Shown: in pieces, positions 45,978-55,425 of the stretch
How positions within the stretch are numbered: the stretch's first letter is position 1
Layout: each line of letters opens with the position of its first letter
Origin: Flavobacteriales bacterium
GTDB lineage: Bacteria; Bacteroidota; Bacteroidia; Flavobacteriales_F; PHOS-HE28
Reading direction: 5' to 3'
Assembly: GCA_023382455.1 (NCBI GenBank)
Contig: JAHDVX010000003.1
Location: 1 to 64,000 of the forward strand
DNA: 64,000 nt
Position numbers and translations under genes: made by a program
Notes under the pieces: generated by a model
Database searches by the model: none
Seen by the model: the letters and a program-made list of their open reading frames with translations, nothing else
Told to the model about the DNA's origin: nothing

Positions 45978-48506
45978 ATGCAGGGAAACCCGTTCGATGT
46001 CCAAGGCCTTTCGGATACGCAGGTGAAGCGTGCGCGGGAGCAGCATGGCCGCAATGTGCTGGAGACGGATGACAAGGGCTTTTTCTGGCCCGCGTTGAAG
46101 GATGCCATCACCGAGCCGATGGTGCTGCTCTTGCTGGCTGCGAGCATGATCTACTTCTTGCTGGGCCAATGGAACGAAGGCTTCTTCATGGGAGGTGCCA
46201 TCCTGCTGTTGACCGCCATTTCGCTCTACCAGGATGCGCGGAGCCGAACGGCCCTGAGCACGTTGAAGCAACTGAGCATGCCGCGCGCCACGGTGGTGCG
46301 CAATGGCCAGGTGGTGAAGATCCCCGTGGAGGATGTGGTAGTGGGCGACCATGCCGTGGCCGAGGAAGGCAGCTTGCTCGCAGCCGACGGCACCATTGTG
46401 CAGAGCAACGATTTCAGCGTGAACGAGTCGATCCTCACCGGCGAGGCCTTTGCCGTGGCCCGCAGCGCGGACGACCCGGAGCAGGCGCGCGTGAGCAAGG
46501 GCACGCAGGTGGTCTCGGGGCTGGCGCTGTACCGGGTGGAGGCCGTGGGCATGGCCAGCCGCCTGGGGCGGATCAGCGGCTCCTTGGCGGCGATCGAGCC
46601 GCCCCCTACCCCGCTGCAGCAGCAGATCGGGCGCTTTGTGCGCAACATGGCCTTCGTGGGCGTGGCCTTCTTCGCCCTGGTATGGGCGGTGGACTTCCTG
46701 CGCAGCGGCAGCCTCATCGGCAGCCTGCTGGCGGGCCTCACCCTGGCCATGTCCATCCTGCCGGAAGAGATCCCCGTGGCCTTCACCACCTTCCTGGCCT
46801 TGGGCGCGTGGCGCCTGGCGCGGCAGGGCATCATCGCCAAGCGGGCCACCACCGTGGAGACCCTGGGCGCCGCCACGGTGATCTGCACGGACAAGACCGG
46901 CACCATCACCGAGAACCGCATGGCCTTGGCGGAACTGCATGTGCAGGCCACCGGCGCCGTGGAAAAGGCCGATGCCGAGCAGCTGTCCCCCGGGGCCAAG
47001 GCCCTGGTGGAAATGGCGATGTGGGCCAGCGAGCCCGTGCCCTTCGACCCGATGGAGAAGGCCCTCCATGCCGCCTACGCCCGCACCGCAGTGCACGATG
47101 CACGGCCGGAGCGGCACATGGCGCATGAATACCCCATCAGCGGAAAGCCGCCGATGATGACCCACGTCTTCGCCGACCAGGCGGGCCATCGCATTATCGC
47201 CTGCAAGGGCGCTCCGGAGCGGATCCTGCGGCAAGCGGTCCTCACGCCTGCGGAAAAGCAGGCCGCCATGGCCCAGGTGGAGGCCTTCGCGCGCAAGGGC
47301 ATGCGCGTGCTGGGCGTGGGCCATGTACAGGAGCCGCCCGCGACCTATCCGGAAAGCCAGGAAGCGTTCCGGATCGAATACCTCGGCCTCGTCGCCTTTG
47401 TGGACCCGCCCAAGCCCAACATCCGCGAGGTATTGACCGGACTGAAGGAAGCGGGCATCCGGGTGAAGATCATCACCGGTGACAATGCCGTGACCACGGC
47501 GGCCATCGCCGATCAAGTCCACTTCCCCGGCGCGCGCCGCACCCTGGATGGCGAGGAGCTGTTGCGCCTGGAGGAACCGGCGTTCAGCGCGGCCGTGCAG
47601 CGCACGGACATCTTCACCCGCATGTTCCCCGAGGCGAAGCTGCGCATCATCAACGCCCTGAAGGCCCAAGGCCACGTGGTAGCGATGACCGGCGATGGCG
47701 TGAACGATGCGCCTGCGCTGAAGGCGGCACACATCGGCGTGGCCATGGGCCAGCGCGGCAGCGAGCTGGCCAAGGAGGCCGCCGCCCTGGTGCTCACCGA
47801 CGATGACCTTGCGGGGATGGTTCTGGGCGTGGCCGCTGGACGCAGGATCTACGACAACCTGAAGAAGGCGGTGCAGTACATCATCGCCATCCACATCCCG
47901 ATCATCCTCACCGTCTCCCTGCCCCTCTTCCTGGGCTGGAAGTTCCCCCACATTTTCACCCCCATGCATGTGATCTTCCTGGAGCTGATCATGGGGCCCA
48001 CGTGCAGCATCGCTTACGAAAGCGAGCCGCTGGAACAGGGCGGCATGCAGCGCCCGCCACGTCCGCTGGACAAGACCTTCCTCTCCTGGGCCGAGCTGCG
48101 GATCAGCCTTTGGCAGGGCCTGGTGATCACCCTCGGCACCTTGGCCAGTTACCAGATCGGCGTACAGCATGGCTTTTCCGAGGAGCTGGTCCGCAGCCTG
48201 GTCTTCGCCACGCTGATCATGGCCAACATCAGCCTCACCTTCGTGGACCGCTCCTTCACGCAATCCTTCCTCACCGCCGCACGGAACAGGAACGTGGTGC
48301 TCCGTACCGTGGTGCTCATCACCCTGCTGGCACTGGCCATCACGCTGTACGTGCCGCCCGTGGCCGCGCTGTTCGACCTGGCCCCGCTCACCTTGGGGCA
48401 ATTGGTGCTGGCCGCTGCGATCGGCTCCGCCTCGGTGGCCTGGTTCGAGGTGTATAAATGGGCGAAGCGGCGGCGGCGCGAAGCGGTATTGGCCACTCCC
48501 GCATGA
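45978..48506 (+). CDS. Cation-translocating P-type ATPase (P2-like)
   Basis: 842 residues with an N-terminal cation-ATPase domain (NPFDVQGLSDTQVKRAREQHG) and about ten membrane helices. The actuator loop is LTGEAFAV (154-161), with Ala where TGES is usual. Helix 4 reads SILPEEIPVAF (PEEIP, 262-266) in place of the PEGLP typical of Ca pumps. The phosphorylation site is Asp305 in CTDKTGTITENRM, and the hinge is VVAMTGDGVNDAPALKAAHI. It is about 50-100 aa shorter than classical Ca-ATPases. No CPC or heavy-metal-binding domain is present, so it is not a CopA-type pump. The ion is unknown. Confidence 0.9.
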   Translation: MQGNPFDVQGLSDTQVKRAREQHGRNVLETDDKGFFWPALKDAITEPMVLLLLAASMIYFLLGQWNEGFFMGGAILLLTAISLYQDARSRTALSTLKQLSMPRATVVRNGQVVKIPVEDVVVGDHAVAEEGSLLAADGTIVQSNDFSVNESILTGEAFAVARSADDPEQARVSKGTQVVSGLALYRVEAVGMASRLGRISGSLAAIEPPPTPLQQQIGRFVRNMAFVGVAFFALVWAVDFLRSGSLIGSLLAGLTLAMSILPEEIPVAFTTFLALGAWRLARQGIIAKRATTVETLGAATVICTDKTGTITENRMALAELHVQATGAVEKADAEQLSPGAKALVEMAMWASEPVPFDPMEKALHAAYARTAVHDARPERHMAHEYPISGKPPMMTHVFADQAGHRIIACKGAPERILRQAVLTPAEKQAAMAQVEAFARKGMRVLGVGHVQEPPATYPESQEAFRIEYLGLVAFVDPPKPNIREVLTGLKEAGIRVKIITGDNAVTTAAIADQVHFPGARRTLDGEELLRLEEPAFSAAVQRTDIFTRMFPEAKLRIINALKAQGHVVAMTGDGVNDAPALKAAHIGVAMGQRGSELAKEAAALVLTDDDLAGMVLGVAAGRRIYDNLKKAVQYIIAIHIPIILTVSLPLFLGWKFPHIFTPMHVIFLELIMGPTCSIAYESEPLEQGGMQRPPRPLDKTFLSWAELRISLWQGLVITLGTLASYQIGVQHGFSEELVRSLVFATLIMANISLTFVDRSFTQSFLTAARNRNVVLRTVVLITLLALAITLYVPPVAALFDLAPLTLGQLVLAAAIGSASVAWFEVYKWAKRRRREAVLATPA

Positions 48507-48569
48507 TCCTGCGGCACTAACAACGCCACTTCCCCGTTACTTTGGCCGATCCACCGCCTTCACCGGTCC

Positions 48570-51080
48570 ATGCGGCGTTCCCTCCTCCTGCTCCTCCTCT
48601 TCGTGCCCTTCCTCCTGGCGGCCCAAACGGCCACGGTATCCGGCACGGTCCGCGATGACGAGAACCGGCCCTTGCCCGACGCCAGCATCGCCGTGGCCGG
48701 CCAAGGGGCCACCTCTTCCGGGGCCAATGGCGGCTATTCCATCACCGTGCCGGCGGAACAGGAGATCGTGCTGCGCTTCGCCTATCCCGGCGCAGAGACG
48801 GTGGAGCGCACCCTGCAGCTCCGGGCCGGCGAGCAGCGGGCGCTGGACGTGGTGATCCGCTCCAGCACCATCGGCACCGTCACCGTTACCGACGACCGCC
48901 TCCGCGATGCCGGGCTGGACAAGCTCAACGCCCGCACCTCCCACTTCCAGCCCTCGCTGGGCGATGTGAACAGCCTGCTGCAAGGCAGCCTCGGGGTGAT
49001 GACGCGCAACGAGCTGAGCAGCGGCTACAACGTGCGCGGCGGCAACTTCGATGAGAACCTCGTGTACGTGAACGGCATCGAGGTGTACCGTCCTTTCCTG
49101 GTGCGCAGCGGCCAGCAGGAGGGCCTCAGCTTCCCCAATCCGGACATGATCGAGCGGATCCACTTCAGCGCCGGGGGCTGGGAAGCACGCCACGGCGACA
49201 AGCTGAGCAGCGTGCTGGACATCACCTACAAGCGCCCGCGCGAGTTCGATGCCATCGCCAGCGCCAGCCTCATGGGCGGCTCCGTCACCGTGGGCAGCGC
49301 CATGGCCCACCAGCGGCTGCGCCAGATCACCGGCTTCCGCTACCGCACCCTCAGCACCCTGCTCAAGGGGCTCGATACCCAAGGCGAGTACGTGCCCACC
49401 TACACCGACCTGCAGAGCTATTGGACCTACGACCTCAGCGACAAGGTGGAGCTCGGCTTCCTCGGCCTCTATTCCCGCAACCGCTATGATGTGGTGCCGC
49501 AGGACCGCGAGACCGAGCTGGGCAACTTCAACCAGGCGCTGCGCTACACCGTCTACTTCGAAGGCCAGGAACGCACCGCCTACGAGACCGTCTCCGGCGC
49601 GCTCAGCCTCACCGCCCGCCCCTCGCGCAGCACGGTGCTGAAGTTCACCGGCAGCCTCTTCAACACCTACGAGACCGAGCGGATGGACATCCTGGGCGAG
49701 TACCGCCTGGGCGAGCTGGACCGCAACCTGGCCAGCGAGCAGTTCGGCGAAGTGGTGCGCGACCTGGGCATCGGCGCCTACCTGGACCATGCCCGCAATA
49801 GCCTGGAGGCCACCGTGCTGAGCGCAACGCACACCGGTTCCTGGTTCCATGGCGAAGGAAAGAGCCTGCAGTGGGGCCTGGAGGCGCGGAGCGAGCAGAT
49901 CAACGACCGCCTGAGCGAATGGTACATGGTGGACAGCGCCGGCTACAGCATCCCCCAGGGCAACAACGGGCTGCTGGAGCTGAACACCAGCGTGAAGACC
50001 CGGATCGACCTGGAGAGCGTGCGCACCTCCGCCTACGTGCAGCACGCCTGGGAATGGAAGACCGGCCGCGACCGCTCCTGGGCGCTGGTGACCGGCGTGC
50101 GCGGGCAGCATTGGAGCTACAACGGCGAAACGGTGATCAGCCCGCGCGTGCGGCTGGCCTACCACCCCGGCTGGCGCAAGGTGGTGGCCCCCGGCGACAC
50201 CGTGCCGCGCGACTACAGCTTCTGGCTCGCTTCCGGCGTGTACTTCCAGCCGCCCTTCTACCGGGAGCTGCGCGACTTCAACGGCCTGCTGAACCCCGAG
50301 GTGAAGGCCCAGCGCAGCCTCCACTTCATCCTGGGCATGGACAGGCAGTTCACCATCTGGGACCGGCCGTTCAAGCTCTCCGCCGAGGCCTACTACAAGG
50401 CCCTGAGCAGCCTGAACACCTACGAGCTGGACAACGTGCGCATCCGCTACTACGCCAACAACAACGCCAGCGGCTACGCCACCGGCATCGACATGAAGCT
50501 CAATGGCGAGTTCATCAAGGGGGTGGAGTCCTGGGCGGCCCTCTCGGTGATGCAGACCATGGAGGATGTGGAGGGCGACTTCTACTACCACTACTACAAC
50601 AAGGACGGCGAGCGCACCGATGGCGCCGAGACCGTGGACCGCACCCCCGTGGACAGCATGCGCGTGGAAGCCGGCCACATCCCCCGCCCCACGGACCAAC
50701 GCGTGAACTTCGCCCTGTTCTTCCAGGACGAAATGCCACGCTGGCCCACGTTCAAGGTGCACCTCAACCTGCTCTTCGGCACCAGCCTGCCCTACGGCCC
50801 ACCCAACGAGACGCGCTTTGCCGATACGCTCCGCACCAGCCTGTACCGCCGGGTGGACATCGGGTTCAGCAAGCAGCTGCTCGGCGCCCCGGGCCAGGAG
50901 AAAACCGGGGTGCTCCGCCACGTGAAGGACCTCTGGGTCTCGCTGGAGGTGTTCAACCTGATCAACCTGAACAACACGGTGGACTACACCTGGGTGCAGG
51001 ATGTGCAGGGCCGCTACTACGGCATCCCGGAGTTCCTTACGCCCCGCCGGATCAACGTGAAGCTGATCGCCCGTTTCTGA
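48570..51080 (+). CDS. TonB-dependent receptor with carboxypeptidase-like domain
   Basis: 836 residues with a signal peptide (MRRSLLLLLLFVPFLLAAQ). A CarboxypepD_reg-like domain (TATVSGTVRDDENRPLPDAS, about 20-100) precedes the plug (DVNSLLQGSLGVMTRNELSSGYNVRGGNFDENLVYVNG) and a 22-strand-type barrel ending in PRRINVKLIARF with the terminal aromatic residue. It is an outer-membrane active-uptake receptor. The ligand is not deducible, and no SusD-like partner follows, which argues against a polysaccharide-utilisation locus. A TTACTTTG motif lies 25 nt upstream of the ATG. Confidence 0.92.
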   Translation: MRRSLLLLLLFVPFLLAAQTATVSGTVRDDENRPLPDASIAVAGQGATSSGANGGYSITVPAEQEIVLRFAYPGAETVERTLQLRAGEQRALDVVIRSSTIGTVTVTDDRLRDAGLDKLNARTSHFQPSLGDVNSLLQGSLGVMTRNELSSGYNVRGGNFDENLVYVNGIEVYRPFLVRSGQQEGLSFPNPDMIERIHFSAGGWEARHGDKLSSVLDITYKRPREFDAIASASLMGGSVTVGSAMAHQRLRQITGFRYRTLSTLLKGLDTQGEYVPTYTDLQSYWTYDLSDKVELGFLGLYSRNRYDVVPQDRETELGNFNQALRYTVYFEGQERTAYETVSGALSLTARPSRSTVLKFTGSLFNTYETERMDILGEYRLGELDRNLASEQFGEVVRDLGIGAYLDHARNSLEATVLSATHTGSWFHGEGKSLQWGLEARSEQINDRLSEWYMVDSAGYSIPQGNNGLLELNTSVKTRIDLESVRTSAYVQHAWEWKTGRDRSWALVTGVRGQHWSYNGETVISPRVRLAYHPGWRKVVAPGDTVPRDYSFWLASGVYFQPPFYRELRDFNGLLNPEVKAQRSLHFILGMDRQFTIWDRPFKLSAEAYYKALSSLNTYELDNVRIRYYANNNASGYATGIDMKLNGEFIKGVESWAALSVMQTMEDVEGDFYYHYYNKDGERTDGAETVDRTPVDSMRVEAGHIPRPTDQRVNFALFFQDEMPRWPTFKVHLNLLFGTSLPYGPPNETRFADTLRTSLYRRVDIGFSKQLLGAPGQEKTGVLRHVKDLWVSLEVFNLINLNNTVDYTWVQDVQGRYYGIPEFLTPRRINVKLIARF

Positions 51081-51129
51081 TCAGGTCCGGGGGCCAGCGA
51101 TGCCACATTGAACATTTATCTTGCGATCC

Positions 51130-51516
51130 ATGAACCGCGCGTCCCTCCTGCTCGCCGCCCTCCTGCTCCTGGCCGCCTGCTCCACCCATCGCCACGTGGC
51201 CAGCAAACACGCCAACGGGAGGCCCGAAGTGGTGCTCTTCTTGAAGGGCAAGGGCGAGGCGGCGGAGAAAGTGATGGAGAAGGTGTACTACCCCAACGGC
51301 CAGCTGGACTACGTGGGCCATTTCCTCCATGGCAAGGAGCATGGCGAGTGGAACTACTTCTACGAGGACGGAACACGCAAGTACACCGAGCACTGGGCCG
51401 ATGGATTGGAGGAAGGCGTGCAGATCGAATACGCCCCCGACGGCCAGGTGTACATGGAGAAGTACTACGAGAAGGGCCGCCTGGTACGGACGGTGGACAA
51501 GGCCAAGGGCCAGTAA
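51130..51516 (+). CDS. YwqK/MORN-repeat lipoprotein
   Basis: 128 residues from MNRASLLLAALLLLAAC, where Cys17 is a lipobox cysteine. A TATCTTG motif lies 6 nt before this ATG, which favours it over the in-frame TTG at 51121. The mature protein has YwqK/MORN-like repeats: VYYPNGQLDYVGHFLHGKEHG, FYEDGTRKYTEHWADGLEEG and EYAPDGQVYMEKYYEKGR. Databases label such proteins as toxin-antitoxin YwqK family, but the repeats alone do not show antitoxin function and no toxin gene is adjacent. An envelope-associated role is more likely. Confidence 0.82.
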   Translation: MNRASLLLAALLLLAACSTHRHVASKHANGRPEVVLFLKGKGEAAEKVMEKVYYPNGQLDYVGHFLHGKEHGEWNYFYEDGTRKYTEHWADGLEEGVQIEYAPDGQVYMEKYYEKGRLVRTVDKAKGQ

Positions 51517-51573
51517 CGGAACCCGCCTCCCCCCATTGATGGTCATTTCCGGCTGAGGCCGGTACTTTGCGGC

Positions 51574-52056
51574 ATGCCTTCCCAACCCCCCACATCGATC
51601 CTGCTGGTCTGCCTGGGCAACATCTGCCGGTCGCCCATGGCTGAAGGCCTGCTCCGCGACAGGGCGAAGCGCCGCGGCATCCAGGTGCGCACGGATTCCG
51701 CCGGCACCGGTGATTCCCACCTGGGCCAGGCGCCGGACCCGCGTGCACAGGCCGAGATGCGCAGGTACAGCATCGATATCAGCGACCTCCGGGCCCGGCA
51801 ATTCGTACGCGCCGATTTTGAACGCTTCGACCTGCTCCTGGCCATGGACCACCACAATCTGAAGGACATGCTCCGGCAAGTGCCCTCGGAAAAATTGGCG
51901 CCCAAGGCGAAGCTGATGATGGACTGGTCGCCGGACCGCCCCGGCACCGACGTGCCCGACCCCTGGTATGGCGGGCCGGAGGGCTTCGGGGACGTGTTCG
52001 CCATGCTGGAAAAGGCCGTGGACGCCCTCCTGGATGACCTTGCCCATGGCCGGTAG
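51574..52056 (+). CDS. Low-molecular-weight protein-tyrosine phosphatase
   Basis: 160 residues. The P-loop LVCLGNICRSPMAEG carries the nucleophile Cys13 and Arg19, and the general acid Asp129 lies in DVPDPWYGG. Length and motifs are standard for the family. TACTTTG lies 4 nt before the ATG. The gene overlaps the following methyltransferase gene by about 23 nt, indicating an operon. Targets may include tyrosine-phosphorylated proteins of exopolysaccharide export, but nothing in the neighbourhood tests this. Confidence 0.93.
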   Translation: MPSQPPTSILLVCLGNICRSPMAEGLLRDRAKRRGIQVRTDSAGTGDSHLGQAPDPRAQAEMRRYSIDISDLRARQFVRADFERFDLLLAMDHHNLKDMLRQVPSEKLAPKAKLMMDWSPDRPGTDVPDPWYGGPEGFGDVFAMLEKAVDALLDDLAHGR

Positions 52057-52759
52057 TGGCAAGCTCTTCCTGCTCCCGGTTTGGCTGGGGGAAAGCGGCG
52101 GCACGGAACTGCTCCCGCCGGCGAACATCGCCCTCGCGGAACGTTTGACCCTCTTCTTCTGCGAGCAGGAACGCACCGCCCGGCGCATGCTGCGGCGCAT
52201 GTCCGCGACCATCGACCTGGGTGCCGTGGAGCTGCATGTGCTGGACAAGGACACCGATGCGGCCACGCTTTCGGCCATGGCGGAACTGTTGGGCACACGC
52301 GATGCGGCCATCCTCAGCGAGGCGGGCATGCCCTGCATCGCCGATCCGGGGGCGCGCCTGGTGGCCGAGGCCCATCGCCGCGGAGTACAGGTGGTGCCGT
52401 TGTCCGGTCCTTCATCCCTGTTGCTGGCCTTGGCCGCCTCCGGCATGAACGGCCAGCGCTTCACATTCCACGGCTACCTGCCGCGCGAGGCCGCTGCGAG
52501 AAAGCAGCAGATCAGGAAGGTGGAGCACCAATCGCAGCAGGAAGCGGCGGCCCAGCTCTTCATTGAGACGCCCTACCGCAACGATGCCCTGCTGGCCGAC
52601 CTGCTCGCTCAATGCAACGGCTCCACCCGCCTCTGCCTGGCCATCGACCTGGACCAGCCCGGCGGAAGCGTGTCCACCCGAACGGTGGCCCAGTGGCGGA
52701 AGGCCGTGCCGGTCCTGGGAAAGAGACCGTGCGTCTTCATCATTCAGGTAGGGGCGTGA
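52034..52759 (+). CDS. SAM-dependent methyltransferase, tetrapyrrole methylase fold (RsmI-like)
   Basis: 241 residues if started at the ATG at 52034; a second ATG at 52046 gives MAGSGKLFLLP. The fold of the RsmI/tetrapyrrole methylase family is visible: GKLFLLPVWLGES at the N terminus, AILSEAGMPCIADPGARLVAEA with the GxPxxxDPG-type SAM-site motif, VVPLSGPSSLLLALAASGMNG, and FIETPYRNDALLADLL. RsmI methylates C1402 of 16S rRNA. This shorter branch, common in Bacteroidota, may have another substrate. It overlaps the phosphatase gene upstream. Confidence 0.85.
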   Translation: MTLPMAGSGKLFLLPVWLGESGGTELLPPANIALAERLTLFFCEQERTARRMLRRMSATIDLGAVELHVLDKDTDAATLSAMAELLGTRDAAILSEAGMPCIADPGARLVAEAHRRGVQVVPLSGPSSLLLALAASGMNGQRFTFHGYLPREAAARKQQIRKVEHQSQQEAAAQLFIETPYRNDALLADLLAQCNGSTRLCLAIDLDQPGGSVSTRTVAQWRKAVPVLGKRPCVFIIQVGA

Positions 52760-52828
52760 GGCCTTCCCCCAGTGGGCATGCCATGCAGCGCCCGGATGGC
52801 GAACTTTGCGGCCAAAGCAGATCAGCCC

Positions 52829-53599
52829 ATGGACGAAGGATACGTACGCACCCAGGTCTCGGACGGCATCGCCACCGTCACTTTCCATCACCCCAAGAGC
52901 AACAGCCTCCCCGGAACGGTGCTCGCCGATCTGGCCACGGCCATCGAACGGGCCGGTGCCGATCCCGGTGTGCGGGTGATCGTGATGCGCAGCGATGGTG
53001 ACAAGGCCTTCTGTGCCGGGGCCAGCTTCGACGAGCTGACGGCCATTGACAGCGCGGAGCGGGGCCTGGCCTTCTTCAGCGGGTTCGCGCACGTGATCAA
53101 TGCCATCCGCCGCGCGCCCTGCTTCGTGCTGGGGCGTGTGCAGGCCAAGGCGGTCGGCGGCGGCGTGGGGCTTGCTGCCGCCGTGGATGTGTGCTATGCA
53201 CATGAAAGTGCCTCGGTGCGGCTGAGCGAGCTGGCGGTGGGCATCGGCCCCTTCGTGGTGGGCCCGGCCGTGGAGCGGAAGGTGGGCCGCAGCGCCTTCG
53301 GTCTGATGAGCACCACCCCGGCCACCTGGCGCACGGCCCATTGGGCCGAACAGCACGGCCTGTACGCGGCCCTCTATAGCTCCGTGGCGGAGCTGGATGC
53401 CGCGGTGGAAGCCCATGCCCGTGAACTGGCCGCCTACAGCCCGGAGGCCATGGCCGAGCTCAAGCGGGTCATGTGGCAGGGTACCGGGGATTGGGACACC
53501 CTCTTGGCGGAACGGGCCGCGGTGAGCGGAAGGCTGGTGCTGTCCACATTCACCCGTAACGCCATCGCGGAGTTCAAGCGCAAGGCGGCCATGCGCTGA
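52829..53599 (+). CDS. Enoyl-CoA hydratase/isomerase family protein
   Basis: 256 residues from MDEGYVRTQVSDG. The crotonase fold is shown by GIATVTFHHPKSNSLPG, the oxyanion-hole segment KAFCAGASFDELTAI, and the second segment KAVGGGVGLAAAVDVCYAHESA. In the active-site helix the sequence is VRLSELAVGIGPFVVGP, where one Glu of the typical pair is retained. A role in fatty-acid or amino-acid degradation is likely, but the substrate is unknown. The C-terminal trimerisation helix is present (AIAEFKRKAAMR). The 218-nt region after it holds no gene. Confidence 0.88.
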   Translation: MDEGYVRTQVSDGIATVTFHHPKSNSLPGTVLADLATAIERAGADPGVRVIVMRSDGDKAFCAGASFDELTAIDSAERGLAFFSGFAHVINAIRRAPCFVLGRVQAKAVGGGVGLAAAVDVCYAHESASVRLSELAVGIGPFVVGPAVERKVGRSAFGLMSTTPATWRTAHWAEQHGLYAALYSSVAELDAAVEAHARELAAYSPEAMAELKRVMWQGTGDWDTLLAERAAVSGRLVLSTFTRNAIAEFKRKAAMR

Positions 53600-53817
53600 C
53601 CTGGAGCCTGTTCGGAAACACGTGGGCGATGGCCCGGGAGTCCATGTTTCGTACAGGCGAAGCGTGGAAGTCATCACGTAGCGGTGTCCACGGGATCATC
53701 GTCCGGCTGGGCACGGGAGGAATAGAGGTCCGGGGCCGCGTTTGAGTTAATCCCAAACAGGTTCTTCGCCGCCCGGCAACTTGCCCGGGTGGCTTTGCGT
53801 ATAACGCGTGCCTGTGC

Positions 53818-55308
53818 ATGGACGCACAGGCCGCATTCGCCGTGAAACTGCCCACCGCCACCGCTTCCCGCAAGGTGATGTACATGCTCTACGGGGCGGC
53901 CTTGGCCATCGGTGTCGCTCTCATCGTGCATTCCCATCGGGAGTACCGCGAAGCCCTTCTGCAGCAGGCCATGGCGCGCTCGGCCGGTGTCACCGGAACG
54001 CTGTCCGCCCAGATGAACGGTGCGCGCATCACCCGGCTGATGGAGAAGTACGACTCGCGCGGCATGCTGATCCGCAGCACGCAGGATGCCTGGTACTACG
54101 TGGAGCACGGCACCTTGCGCAAAAGCGCCCAGGCAGCCGGGCTGGAACTGCCCTTGACCGCCGTGGCCTACGACAGGCTGAAACAGGAACTCCAGGTGGT
54201 GGTCACCTCCGCCGATAAGCCCGCCCTGCGCGACACCTATGCCGGGCCCGGCACCGCGGAGATCCAACGCTTCCTGGGCCATGGCGATGCGCCGCCGCTC
54301 CGGTTCACCACGGGAGATGAGGTCATCACCGTGGATGCCGTGCGCGACCCGGCCGGGAAGATCACCGGGGCCTTGGTGGCAAGAACGCCCATGGCCACCT
54401 TGGAAAGTGCCGCGCGTGCAGGCCTGCTGCGCGATGTGGCCATCGCCGCCCTGATCTATGCCTTGGTCGGCGCCTTGCTTTTCCGGCGGGTGGGCCGCCT
54501 GGTGCGCAAGCAGGAAACGGATCACCGGGACCTGCAGGAGCGCCATGAAGACATCACCCACAGCATCTCCTACGCGGAGAAGATCCAATCTGCGCTGGTC
54601 CCTTCCGCCGACAAGTACGGCGAGCTGTTCGACGACTTCTTCGTGCTCAACCGCCCGCGCGACGTGGTAAGCGGCGACTTCCATTGGTACCACCGCCTGG
54701 ATGAGCACATCGGCCTGGTGGCCGCAGCCGATTGCACCGGCCACGGCGTCCCGGGCGCCATGATGGCGGCGATCGCCTGCTCGTTACTGAATGACCTGGG
54801 CCGTGAGATGGGCGATCGGGACCCGGCCACCCTGCTCGCCGAACTGAACCGCCGGATGGTGCGCAACCTGCATCAGGAAGGCCGACGCACCGGGGCAGGG
54901 GATGGCATGGACATCGCGCTTTGCCGGGTGGACCGCCGCAAGCGCGATATCCTGTTCGCCGGTGCCTTCCGCCCATTGTACTGGATGCACGAGGGCCGGC
55001 TGCAAGTGATCAACGGCGACCGCAAGCCGGTGGGCGGCTCGCAGTACGGCAGCGAGCGCTCCTTTACCCTGCACCGCATCACCTACGCCGAGGGGGACCG
55101 CATCTACCTGTTCAGCGACGGCATTGTCGACCAGTTCGGCGGACCGGAGAAACGCAAGTTCATGGCCACGCGCCTCGGCGAAGTACTGGAAGACATCCAG
55201 CGCATGCCCATGGCCATGCAGGCCGATGCGCTGGAGCGTGCCTTCCTCGACTGGAAGGGTGCGCAGCCCCAGGTGGACGACGTCTGTGTGCTCGGCATCG
55301 CCGTATAA
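53818..55308 (+). CDS. SpoIIE-type PP2C protein phosphatase with membrane sensor region
   Basis: 496 residues. Two membrane helices (about 22-38 and 203-221) enclose a periplasmic sensor region of about 165 residues with no recognised family. A short coiled-coil linker (QETDHRDLQERHEDITHSISYAEKIQSAL) leads to the SpoIIE/PP2C domain (about 265-495) with DVVSGDFHWY, AAADCTGHGVPGAMMA, YLFSDGIVDQFGG and VDDVCVLGIAV carrying the metal-binding acidic residues. Such phosphatases in Bacteroidota act in partner-switching or stress signalling. No anti-sigma or STAS partner is adjacent. Confidence 0.88.
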   Translation: MDAQAAFAVKLPTATASRKVMYMLYGAALAIGVALIVHSHREYREALLQQAMARSAGVTGTLSAQMNGARITRLMEKYDSRGMLIRSTQDAWYYVEHGTLRKSAQAAGLELPLTAVAYDRLKQELQVVVTSADKPALRDTYAGPGTAEIQRFLGHGDAPPLRFTTGDEVITVDAVRDPAGKITGALVARTPMATLESAARAGLLRDVAIAALIYALVGALLFRRVGRLVRKQETDHRDLQERHEDITHSISYAEKIQSALVPSADKYGELFDDFFVLNRPRDVVSGDFHWYHRLDEHIGLVAAADCTGHGVPGAMMAAIACSLLNDLGREMGDRDPATLLAELNRRMVRNLHQEGRRTGAGDGMDIALCRVDRRKRDILFAGAFRPLYWMHEGRLQVINGDRKPVGGSQYGSERSFTLHRITYAEGDRIYLFSDGIVDQFGGPEKRKFMATRLGEVLEDIQRMPMAMQADALERAFLDWKGAQPQVDDVCVLGIAV

Positions 55309-55379
55309 CCGGCTGCAGGTCGTCTTTTCCAGGCATCCGGTTGTTGCCTTGCTGCTCGGCGTGCAAGCCCCTATCCTTC

Positions 55380-55387
55380 TATATTTG
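55380..55387 (+). promoter_or_regulatory. TATATTTG -7-like element before the DUF349 gene
   Basis: TATATTTG is an exact TAnnTTTG match, 38 nt before the ATG at 55426, in the short gap after the phosphatase gene. No clear -33 partner was identified. Confidence 0.4.
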
Positions 55388-55425
55388 GTCGCTCATTCCC
55401 GGCGCATGTCCGGTATCCCGAAAGC

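Noticed and set aside
45723-48401. Minus-strand frame of 892 codons
   Set aside because: It is antisense to the P-type ATPase gene and begins in repeat DNA; no domain.
51130-51516. Toxin-antitoxin system from the YwqK-like lipoprotein
   Set aside because: Family labels mention antitoxin, but the protein is a MORN-like lipoprotein and no toxin gene is adjacent.
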